Part shown: piece by piece, positions 7,813 through 15,896 of the stretch
Layout of the letters: every line of letters begins with the position of its first letter
How positions within the stretch are numbered: the first letter of the stretch is position 1
Assembly: GCA_905221605.1 (NCBI GenBank)
Contig: CAJNDS010000014.1
Span: 1,096,420 to 1,117,908, forward strand
DNA length: 21,489 nt
Reading direction: 5' to 3'
DNA from: Symbiodinium natans
Lineage: Eukaryota; Sar; Dinophyceae; Suessiales; Symbiodiniaceae
Translations under genes and position numbers: made by a program
Notes under the pieces: generated by a model
Databases searched by the model: none
What the model saw: the letters and a program-made list of their open reading frames with translations, nothing else
Told to the model about the DNA's origin: nothing

Positions 7813-8032
7813 AATGTACATCACTTGGCATGTGGGCGCCCAGGCATAGGCTCGCTGGGCTCCTGGCAGAATCCAGGATTTCACGCGAGGTCTTTGCCAT
7901 CCTTGAGTGCTCTTGAGCACTCCAACTACCGCATCTGCGACTACTACTCCCTTTACTTTGTCAAAGACGAATAGAGATAAACCCACCAACATGAATGCAA
8001 GAAGTCAGTCGCTACCGCAGGGATGCACTTGA
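7813..8032. other. Short stretch with competing exon-like frames
   Basis: Plus strand near 7914-7972 reads HSNYRICDYYSLYFVKDE before a stop. The minus strand across 7807-7992 reads FVFDKVKGVVVADAVVGVLK. Both are protein-like and overlap, so neither is called. No gene family was recognised. Confidence 0.25.
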
Positions 8033-8035
8033 GCA

Positions 8036-8230
8036 GTGCTCGCGCAATTTGAGGCTGACTTTCTGGATGCTAAGCCTGCTAAGCCCGCCACAGGACATGC
8101 TGCGGAAGAGAGTGACAACACCTCATCACCTACGTCTGAAGTTTGGGCCCCGCTTGACATGGCCGACTTGTCAAATAAGACGCAAGCCACTGGCACAGTC
8201 AGGAAGGTTAAAGCTTACCCAATGCCCTGA
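8036..8230 (+). CDS. Possible exon, hydrophilic
   Basis: A 64-codon frame follows an in-frame TGA, with CAG acceptor-like sites just upstream. It includes FEADFLDAKPAKPATGHAAE and PLDMADLSNKTQATGTVRKV. The composition (Ala, Lys, Glu, Ser, Thr) resembles a soluble or disordered region. The last few codons lie inside the 100-bp repeat and are probably not coding. The opposite strand is also open but less protein-like. No domain was recognised. Confidence 0.3.
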   Translation: MLAQFEADFLDAKPAKPATGHAAEESDNTSSPTSEVWAPLDMADLSNKTQATGTVRKVKAYPMP

Positions 8231-8310
8231 ATCCCTACTGGCACGTTGAAGCCTAAATTTTGTAGACCGATAGGGCGCTCAACAAGTAACCGATGCTCTC
8301 AGAGTACGTA
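8211..8310. repeat. 100-bp direct repeat, copy 2 (pairs with 7001-7100)
   Basis: Same orientation as copy 1. Sequence diverges at both ends (after AGAGTACGTA here and AGAGTAGGTA in copy 1). Confidence 0.95.
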
Positions 8311-8394
8311 ATCATGGGCATCTTAAACTTTCACCGACACAAAATGGAATCGTGCGGAAGTGCCAGTGCCCTACTCAAGCTATACGAGTGACCA

Positions 8395-8607
8395 TCAAGC
8401 TTTGTTGACCAGGAGAAGAGCCAAGCTGGCCTGCCTCATCTGCCTCTTCCCCGCCATGAACCCAGCACAGTCAGCTTCGAGATGTTTCGCACACTTTGCG
8501 CTCGTCAAGGAATCAGACATTTCTGCCTTCTGGCGTTTCTCTCCGGCAGAATTTGCACAAACTGTACCGTTGTCACATCCCTGCATCTTGAGGTACGCGG
8601 CTCCAGT
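8395..8607 (-). CDS. Possible exon, Lys/Ala/Cys-containing
   Basis: In the minus sense 70 codons run from just after a TAG (whose AG may be an acceptor) to a stop at 8395-8397. They include AAYLKMQGCDNGTVCANSAG and EKRQKAEMSDSLTSAKCAKH. Five Cys residues are scattered without an obvious zinc-binding spacing. Plus-strand frames overlap but are less balanced. No family was recognised. Confidence 0.3.
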   Translation of the reverse strand, partial: TGAAYLKMQGCDNGTVCANSAGEKRQKAEMSDSLTSAKCAKHLEADCAGFMAGKRQMRQASLALLLVNKA

Positions 8608-8819
8608 CTACCATCACTCCCCCGCGCACTTTCCCAAGTAGCAGCCTTCAAATGGAGCAAAGAAAGCAAGGCTTAGGCATTTTAGCCAAGTTGGTGAAAC
8701 CAGTGTGACCTCTACGCGCTCTTTGTCATCTGTATCTGCTTCTGCATGCCTGGGACAAGATTAGTTTCAACAAGGGAACGTTGCCAGTCTGCGTATATAC
8801 CCTTGAGAAGGCTGCGGCT
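8608..8819. other. Unique sequence before the GT array, no gene seen
   Basis: Nothing is recognised beyond a stretch near 8678-8690 (GCATTTTAGCCAAG) that faintly resembles the dinoflagellate spliced-leader core but does not match it. Confidence 0.3.
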
Positions 8820-8851
8820 TGTTTGCGTGGGTGCGTGCGTGCGTGCTTGTG

Positions 8852-8889
<38 letters not shown>

Positions 8890-9087
8890 CGTGGGTGGGT
8901 GGGGGGGGGTGGGGTGGGTGTGTGGGCGTGTGTGGGTGCGTGTGTGGGCGCGTGCGTGGGTGCGTGTGCGTGCGCGTGCGCGTGCGCGTGCGCGTGCGCG
9001 TGTGCGTGTGCGTGTGCGTGTGGGTGTGGGTGTGGGTGTGGGTGTGTGTGGGTGTTCGGCGTGTGTGTGTGTGTGTGTGTGTGTGTG
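8820..9087. repeat. Compound GT-rich microsatellite array
   Basis: The order on the plus strand is (GTGC)n, (GT)n to about 8884, a G-tract zone (8893-8918), mixed GTGTGGGC words, (GTGCGC)n around 8961-9002, (GTGTGC)n, (GTGTGG)n and finally (GT)n to 9087. It is the strand mirror of the CA array at 2080-2848, with related ACACACGC-type units read on the other strand. Alternating purine-pyrimidine runs favour Z-DNA in vitro. The array ends exactly at the start of the 914-bp duplicated segment. Confidence 0.96.
8893..8918 (+). other. G-quadruplex-capable G-tract cluster
   Basis: Five or more G3+ runs separated by single T residues lie within 26 nt, meeting the usual quadruplex sequence rule. Folding in the cell is not shown. 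Confidence 0.7.
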
Positions 9088-9205
9088 GCACACCGCTGTA
9101 CATGCGGGTTCGTGAACAAGCAGGAGCATGTTGTGATGATGATGAAGTTCGTGATTTTGAGTACATCAACATGTTTTCGTTCGGAAATCAGCAGGGGGCC
9201 GAGGA

Positions 9206-9269
9206 GAGTGTGGACTGGGGTGTGGGGGTCCTCGGCCAACGAAGACGCCCCCACACCCCACCCACACTC
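9206..9269. other. Long hairpin (about 22-bp stem)
   Basis: The left arm at 9206-9229 begins GAGTGTGGACTGGGGTGTGG. The right arm at 9247-9269 is its near-perfect reverse complement, ending ACCCCACCCACACTC. The arms enclose a loop of about 17 nt with TCCTCGGCC in it. It sits just upstream of the FNIP gene remnant and is repeated identically at 20702-20765. Confidence 0.8.
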
Positions 9270-9320
9270 TGTGTAAACGTACCTGCGCTTCAACATTTCT
9301 TTTTTCGTTTTGCATGATGC

Positions 9321-9658
9321 ATGGCTGAACACTTGGTGACAACGCAGATTTTGCATAAAGCATGGATGAATTCTTTGAGTTTGACGTTTGACACGGAGTT
9401 CTGCCAGAACTTGGAGGCAATCCGACTGCTCAACACCTTGCAGACGTTAACGTTCAGCGCAGAGTTCCATCAGAGCTTGGAAGGGGTCCAGCTGCCCAGC
9501 AACCTGCAGACGTGGACGTTTGGCGTGCGGTTTTGCGTCTTTCCAACCAGAGCTTGGAGGAGATTTAGCTGCCCAACGCCCTGCCGATGCTGAAGTTCGG
9601 TGCAAAGTGCTTGGCGGAGATCCAGCTGCCCAACACCTCGCAGACCTGGAGCATGTGA
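9321..9658 (+). pseudogene. FNIP/LRR-type repeat protein remnant, copy 1
   Basis: From ATG 9321 the frame reads a short leader (MAEHLVTTQILHKAWMN) and then FNIP-like 22-residue repeats. These include LSLTFDTEFCQNLEAIRL, LNTLQTLTFSAEFHQSLEGV and LPSNLQTWTFGVRF. Repeats of this kind form curved, leucine-rich-repeat-like binding surfaces. After about 9532 the pattern continues in another frame (FNQSLEEI, then a TAG, then LPNALPMLKFGAKCLAEIQL and LPNTSQTW, ending at TGA 9656). There is therefore one frameshift and one in-frame stop. In-frame units here are 66 nt, one less than the 67-nt satellite unit. It is probably dead as a full protein, though a short product or a splice around the break cannot be excluded. 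Confidence 0.6.
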
Positions 9659-9901
9659 AGCATAAGCGTGTGGAGCAGGAAGTGGTGCATGAGCATGTTG
9701 GAGTGGTTGAGCACGCACAGTGTGTGAGCATGTGGACGGGATGAACAGACATGAGTGATCGAGCATGACTAGCGTTTGCACATGTGGAAGAGCTGAGCAG
9801 ACATGAGTGATTGAGCATGTTCGGTGTTTGAGCATGTGGTAGAGATGAGCAGCTTTGAGTGAATGAGCATGAGCAGTGTGAGAGCGTGTGAATGGCGTGA
9901 T
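9642..9901. repeat. 52-bp tandem repeat, about five units, copy 1
   Basis: Matching positions recur every 52 bp (for example the C before AGACATGAG at 9746, 9798 and, degenerate, 9850). Units share TGAGTGA, GAGCATG and TTTGnnCATGTGG words. The first two units are more diverged. No coding potential is evident. Confidence 0.8.
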
Positions 9902-9992
9902 TCACGTGCAAGTGTGGGAAGTTTTACTTACTCACATAAAGCTCCATTCGTGAAGTTCTTTGCCATCTCCATGGATGATCGCCTCGGTGGCT

Positions 9993-10504
9993 AGCTAGAG
10001 CATCTCTACCTTCGGAGCATCTCCATCTACCAGTTTATGTGGAAACACTAAAACAAAAAGTGTGTTATACAGCCAGCCCGCCCTCGCCTTGGGCCGCGGG
10101 TGTAGGTGGAGCCTCGCTCCTACGCGTTCATGCTGCCTATGTTAGTCTTCACTTCGGTGCGGACGCATAGGATAATCCAAAAATGTGAGCTCACCTGGCG
10201 AGTGAGAATGAAAAGTCCTATCGTTTTTCGTGCACTAGTAACATGCCGGGCCCATTAATGTGGGTGCCAACGATGCTCTGCAAGACGGCCGGTGTGCCGT
10301 ATGTTCTTCGATTGTTACTCGTGAACCAGCCCCCGGCATGATTGGCAACATTCTCTTTTTGTTTGGTTTCGCTACCACAATGGTTTACATAGGACAAAGT
10401 AGTTGATCTTGCTTTGCCCTGACGAACCGCGCGCGACTCATGGACGGCTACCAGAGACCACGACAGGGATGGCAATGGCAACCTCCACCTCCTCCGGCCA
10501 GAGT
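9993..10504. other. Unique sequence between the 914-bp segment and the satellite
   Basis: No gene or RNA was recognised. Just before the satellite a plus frame starting at ATG 10471 reads MAMATSTSSGQSLTFAW and runs into the first satellite unit. This Ser/Thr-rich start could be the relic N-terminal side of an FNIP-repeat gene, but it is too short to call. Confidence 0.4.
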
Positions 10505-10984
10505 CTGACGTTTGCCTGGAAGCTTGCAGTCCTTGAGCTTCGGGTACGCTTGCAACCAGAGCTTGGAGAATGTGACGTTCGCCTGGCAACTTGCAGTTCT
10601 TGAGGTTCGTGACGTTGGCCTGGCAGCTTGCAGTCCTTGAGCTTCGGGTGCGCTTACAACCAGAGCTTAGAGAGTCTTGCGTTGCCTGGCAGCTTGCAAT
10701 CCTTGAGCTTCGGGTACGCTTACAACCAGATCTTGGAGAATGTGACGTTTGCCCGGCAGTTTGCAGTCCTTGCGATTCGTGACGTTTGCCTGGCAGCTTG
10801 CAGTGCTTGAGCTTCGGGTACGCATGCAACTAGAGCTCGGAAAGTGTGACGTTTGCCTGGCAGCTTGCAGCCCCTGTGCTACGGGTACGCTTGCAACCAA
10901 TTCTTGGAGAATGTGACGTTTGCCCGGCAGGTTGCGGTCCTTGAGCTTCGTGACGTGTGCCAGGCAGCCTGCAGTCCTTGAGCT

Positions 10985-11372
10985 TCGGGTACGCTTACAA
11001 CCAGAGCTTGGAGAATGTGACGTTTGCCTGGCAGCTTGCAGTCCTTGAGGCAACCAGAGCTTGGAGAGTGTGACGTTTGCCTGGCAGCTTGCAGTCCTTG
11101 AGATTCGTGACGTTTGCCTGGCAGCTTGCAGTCCTTGAGCTTCGGGTACGCTTACAACCAAAGCTTGGAGAGTATGGCGCTTGCCCGGCAGCTTGCAGTC
11201 CTTGAGTTCCGGGTGCGCTTACAATCAGAGCTTACGTTTGCCTGGCAGCTTGGCGGAGACCCAGTTGCCCAACACCTTGGACCTGAATGTGACGTTTGCC
11301 TGGCAGCTTGCAGTCCCTGAGTTGCGTGACGTTTGCCTGGCAGCTTGCAGTCCTTGAGCTTCGGGCACGCTT
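10985..11372. repeat. 388-bp direct repeat, copy 1 (pairs with 18143-18530)
   Basis: This is colinear with 18143-18530 at offset 7158 with only a few substitutions. It contains an odd unit joining CCTTGAG directly to GCAACCAGAGC, and the CTTGGCGGAGAYCCAGTTGC block (core from 11250). The pair brackets the 2.2-2.3-kb higher-order repeats and the unique island. Confidence 0.92.
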
Positions 11373-11376
11373 ACAA

Positions 11377-11500
11377 CCGGCACGCTTGCAACCACACCTA
11401 CCCCACACCCTTTCCCCCCACCACGTCACAGGAACATGCCCGTCAATTTCTGAGACCCTATCCCACCCCCTTTCCCCCACCACGTCCGCTTTTCAAAACA
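11377..11500. repeat. Segment P, first copy
   Basis: CCGGCACGCTTGCAACCACA is followed by two C-rich blocks with CCCTTTCCCCCCACCACGTC, ending TCCGCTTTTCAAAACA. Copies lie at 13694-13816 and 15897-16020. P has no FNIP content except its first few bases and no coding signal. Its internal CACCACGTC duplication is about 73 bp apart. Confidence 0.9.
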
Positions 11501-12667
11501 GCTTGCAGTCCTTGAGCTTCGGGTGCACCTACAACCAGAACTTGCAGAATGTGACGTTCGCCTGGCAACTTGCAGTCCTTGAGCTTCGTGATGTTCGCAT
11601 GGCGGCTTGCAATCCTCGAGCTTCGGATACGTTTGCGACCAGAGCTTGGAGAGTGTGACGTTTGCCTGGCACCTTGCAGTCCATGAGCTTCGGGTACACT
11701 TACAACCAAAGCTTGGATGATGTGACGTTTGCCTGACAGCCTGCAGTCCTTGAGCTTCGTGACGTTTGCCTGGCAGCTTGCAATCCTTGAGCTTCGGGCA
11801 CGCTTACAACCAGAGCTTGGATGATGTGACGTTTGCATGACAGCTTGCAGTCCTTGAACTTCGTGACGTTTGCCTGGCAGCTTGCAATCCTTGAGCTTCG
11901 GGCACGCTTACAAGCAGAGCTGGGAGTTTGTGACGTTTGCCTGGCAGCTTGCAGTCCTTGAGCTTCTGGTACGCTTGCAACCAGAGCTTGGAGAATGTGA
12001 CGTTTGCCTGGCAGCTTGCGGTCCTTGAGCATCTAGTACGCTTACAACCAGAGCTTGGGAGAATACGACGTTTGCCTGGCAGCTTGCAGTCCTTGTGTGA
12101 CGTTTACCTGGCAGTTTGCAGTCCGTGAATTTCGGGTATGCCTACAACCAGAATTTGGACAATGTGACGTTTGCCTGGCAACTTGCAGTCCTTGAGCTTC
12201 GTAACGTTTGCCTGGCGGCTCGTAGTCCTTGAGATTAGGGTACACCTACAACCAGAGCTTGGACAGTGCGATGCTTGCCTGGCAGCTTGCCGCTTCGGGC
12301 ACGCTTACAACCAGAGCTTGGAGAACGTGACGTTTGCCCGGCAGCTTGCAGTCCTTGAGCTTCGTTTTCGCTTACAACCAGAGCTTCGACAATGTGCTTG
12401 CAATCCTTGAGCTTCAGGTACGCTTGCAACCAGAGCTTGGAGAATGTGACGTTTGCCTGGCAGCTTGCAGTCCTTGAGCTTCGTCACGTTTGCCTGGTAG
12501 CTTGCAGTCCTTGAGCTTCGGGTACGCTTACAACCAGAACTTGGATTGGAGAGTGTGACGTTGGCCTGGCAGCTTGCAGTCATTGAGATTCGGGTGCGCT
12601 CACAACCGGAGCTTGGACAATGTGACGTTCGCCTGGCAGCTTGCAGTCCTTGAGCTTCGTGACGTTT

Positions 12668-13010
12668 GACGCAGACGGCAATCAACAAGGCGGTGCAGGC
12701 CGACCGTGCCCCACACCCTTTCCCCTCCAACCTCTTCGCAAGAACACGCCAGCCAATGTCAGAAATGGTATCCGAATCGACAAGTACCACCACAGGACTA
12801 CGCCACCGGCATGACCATGGACCACGCGGGCGTAGTCAGCACGTGCCTATGTTGGGCAGTGACGATCCCCACCCCCTCCCTCCCTAAACTCAGCGTCATG
12901 CAGTGAAGTGCGATTTTGATCATGCATATCACGCGTTCATGCGCAGCTTGTCCCTACCCCAGTCCCTCACCTACCCAGAGCGCTTTTCACCAGTGGCTGA
13001 CGTAGTGGCA
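12668..13010. repeat. Segment Q, first copy
   Basis: About 343 bp of non-FNIP sequence begins GACGCAGACGGC and ends CTGACGTAGTGGCA. Copies lie at 14881-15213 and 17184-17516. Plus frames inside include QDYATGMTMDHAGVVSTCL and FARTRQPMSEMVSESTST. Copy 2 lacks 10 nt (GTTCATGCGC) within a frame that the others keep open, arguing against coding constraint. It may be captured gene or element DNA amplified with the satellite. Confidence 0.85.
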
Positions 13011-13693
13011 GCCTGGCAGCTTGCAGTCCTTGAGCTTCGGGTACGCTTACAACCAGAGCTTGAACTGGAGAGTGTGACGTTGGCCTGGCAGCTTACAGTC
13101 CTTGGGATTCGGGTACGCTTACAACCAGAGCTTGGAGCATGTGACGTTTGCCTGACAGTTTGCAGTCCTTGAGCTTCGGGTACGCTTATACCCAGAACTC
13201 GAAGAATGTGACGTTTGCTAGACAACTTGCAGCCCTTGAGCTTCGTGACGTTTGCCTGGCCACTTACAATCCTTGAGCTCCGGGCACGCTTACAACCAGA
13301 GCATGGAAAGTGTGACGTTTGCCTGGCAACTTGCAGTCCTTGAACTTCGGGTGCGCTTGCAACCAGAGCTTCGAGAATGTGACGTTTGCCTGATTAGGGT
13401 ACGCCTACAACCAGAGCTTAGACAGTGCGATGTTTTGCCTGGCAGCTTGCCGCTTCGGGCACGCTTACAACCACAGCTTGGAGAACGTGACGTTTGCCTG
13501 GCAGCTTGCAGTCCTTGAGCTCCGTTTACGCTTACAACCAGAGCTTCGACAATGTGCTTGCAAGCCTTGAGCTTCGGGTACGCTTACAACCAGAGCTCGG
13601 AGAATGTGACGTTTGCCTGGCAGCTTGCAGTCCTTGAGTTTCGTCACGTTTGCCTGGTAGCTTGCAGTCCTTGAGCTTCGGGTACGCTTACAA

Positions 13694-15896
13694 CCGGCAC
13701 GCTTGCAACCACACCTACCCCACACCCTTTCCCCCCACCACGTCACAGGAACATGCCCGTCAATTTCTGAGACCCTACCCCACCCCTTTCCCCCACCACG
13801 TCCGCTTTTCAAAACAGCTTGCAGTCCTTGAGCTTCGGGTGCACCTACAACCAGAACTTGGAGAATGTGACGTTCGCCTGGCAACTTGCAGTCCTTGAGC
13901 TTCGTGATGTTCGCATGGCGGCTTGCAATCCTCGAGCTTCGGATACGTTTGCGACCAGAGCTCGGAGAGTGTGACGTTTGCCTGGCACCTTGCAGTCCTT
14001 GAGCTTCGGGTACACTTACAACCAAAGCTTGGATCATGTGACGTTTGCCTGACAGCCTGCAGTCCTTGAGCTTCGTGACGTTTGCCTGGCAGCTTGCAAT
14101 CCTTGAGCTTCGGGCACGCTTACAACCAGAGCTGGGAGTTTGTGACGTTTGCCTGGCAGCTTGCAGTCCTTGAGCTTCTAGTACGCTTGCAACCAGAGCT
14201 TGGAGAATGTGACGTTTGCCTGGCAGCTTGCGGTCCTTGAGCATCTAGTACGCTTACAACCAGAGCTTGGAGAATATGACGTTTGCCTGGCAGCTTGCAG
14301 TCCTTGTGTGACGTTTACCTGGCAGTTTGCAGTCCGTGAATTTCGGGTATGCCTACAACCAGAATTTGGACAATGTGACGTTTGCCTGGCAACTTGCAGT
14401 CCTTGAGCTTCGTGACGTTTGCGCCTGGCGGCTCGTAGTCCTTGAGATTAGGGTACACCTACAACCAGAGCTTGGACAGTGCGATGCTTGCCTGGCAGCT
14501 TGCCGCTTCGGGCACGCTTACAACCAGAGCTTGGAGAACGTGACGTTTGCCCGGCAGCTTGCAGTCCTTGAGCTTCGTTTTCGCTTACAACCAGAGCTTC
14601 GACAATGTGCTTGCAATCCTTGAGCTTCAGGTACGCTTACAACCAGAGCTTGGAGAATGTGACGTTTGCCTGGCAGCTTGCAGTCCTTGGGCTTCGTCAC
14701 GTTTGCCTGGTAGCTTGCAGTCCTTGAGCTTCGGGTACGCTTACAACCAGAACTTGGATTGGAGAGTGTGACGTTGGCCTGGCAGCTTGCAGTCATTGAG
14801 ATTCGGGTGCGCTCACAACCGGAGCTTGGACAATGTGACGTTCGCCTGGCAGCTTGCAGTCCTTGAGCTTCGTGACGTTTGACGCAGACGGCGTTCAACA
14901 AGGCGGTGCAGGCCGACCGTGCCCCACACCCTTTCCCCTCCAACCTCTTCGCAAGAACACGCCAGCCAATTTCAGAAATGGTGTCCGAATCGACAAGTAC
15001 CACCACAGGACTACGCCACCGGCATGACCATGGACCACGCGGGCGTAGTCAGCACGTGCCTATGTTGAGCAGTGACGATCCCCACCCCCTTCCTCCCTAA
15101 ACTCAGCGTCATGCAGTGAAGTGCGATTTTGATCATGCATATCACGCAGCTTGTCCCTACCCCAGTCCCTCACCTACCCAGAGCGCTTTTCACCAGTGGC
15201 TGACGTAGTGGCAGCCTGGTAGCTTGCAGTCCTTGAGCTTCGGGTACGCTTACAACCAGAGCTTGAACTGGAGAGTGTGACGTTGGCCTGGCAGCTCACA
15301 GTCCTTGGGATTCGGGTACGCTCACAACCAGAGCTTGGAGCATGTGACGTTTGCCTGACAGTTTGCAGTCCTTGAGCTTCGGGTACGCTTATACCCAGAA
15401 CTCGAAGAATGTGACGTTTGCTAGACAACTTGCAGCCCTTGAGCTTCGTGACGTTTGCCTGGCCACTTACAATCCTTGAGCTCCGGGCACGCTTACAACC
15501 AGAGCATGGAAAGTGTGACGTTTGCCTGGCAACTTGCAGTCCTTGAACTTCGGGTGCGCTTGCAACCAGAGCTTCGAGAATGTGACGTTTGCCTGATTAG
15601 GGTACGCCTACAACCAGAGCTTAGACAGTGCGATGTTTTGCCTGGCAGCTTGCCGCTTCGGGCACGCTTACAACCACAGCTTGGAGAACGTGACGTTTGC
15701 CTGGCAGCTTGCAGTCCTTGAGCTCCGTTTACGCTTACAACCAGAGCTTCGACAATGTGCTTGCAATCCTTGAGCTTCGGGTACGCTTACAACCAGAGCT
15801 CGGAGAATGTGACGTTTGCTTGGCAGCTTGCAGTCCTTGAGTTTCGTCACGTTTGCCTGGTAGCTTGCAGTCCTTGAGCTTCGGGTACGCTTACAA
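13694..15896. repeat. HOR-A, unit 2 (2203 bp)
   Basis: Same order as unit 1 but 114 bp shorter. It lacks one 104-bp block (one 37-nt plus one 67-nt module) that units 1 and 3 carry near 11821-11925 and 16337-16441, and it lacks 10 nt in segment Q. Confidence 0.92.

Larger units (their letters stand above)
9079..9992. repeat. 914-bp duplicated segment, copy 1 (pairs with 20575-21488)
   Basis: This is colinear with 20575-21488 at a constant offset of 11496 bp, with no indel and only about two substitutions seen (near 9345 and 9357). It contains a long hairpin, a broken FNIP-repeat gene and a 52-bp tandem repeat. The two copies bracket the FNIP-derived satellite, so the locus is either a large tandem duplication or a unit homogenised by conversion. 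Confidence 0.97.
11377..13693. repeat. Higher-order repeat HOR-A, unit 1 (2317 bp)
   Basis: It starts with a C-rich non-FNIP segment P (11377-11500), followed by FNIP modules, then the non-FNIP segment Q (12668-13010), then more modules. The P-to-Q start distance is 1291 bp and Q to the next P is 1026 bp. Confidence 0.92.

Noticed and set aside
8678-8690. Relic of the dinoflagellate spliced leader
   Set aside because: GCATTTTAGCCAAG resembles part of the leader but has mismatches and lacks its 5' part. No better match was seen anywhere in the window.
8746-9356. Val/Cys-rich and His/Thr-rich proteins across the GT array
   Set aside because: Same artefact of the GT repeat. Only the part after 9087 is ordinary sequence, and it has no intact gene.
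10100-10135. Small structured RNA near GTAGGTGGAGCCTCGCTCCTAC
   Set aside because: The stem is only about five pairs, and no RNA family features were recognised.
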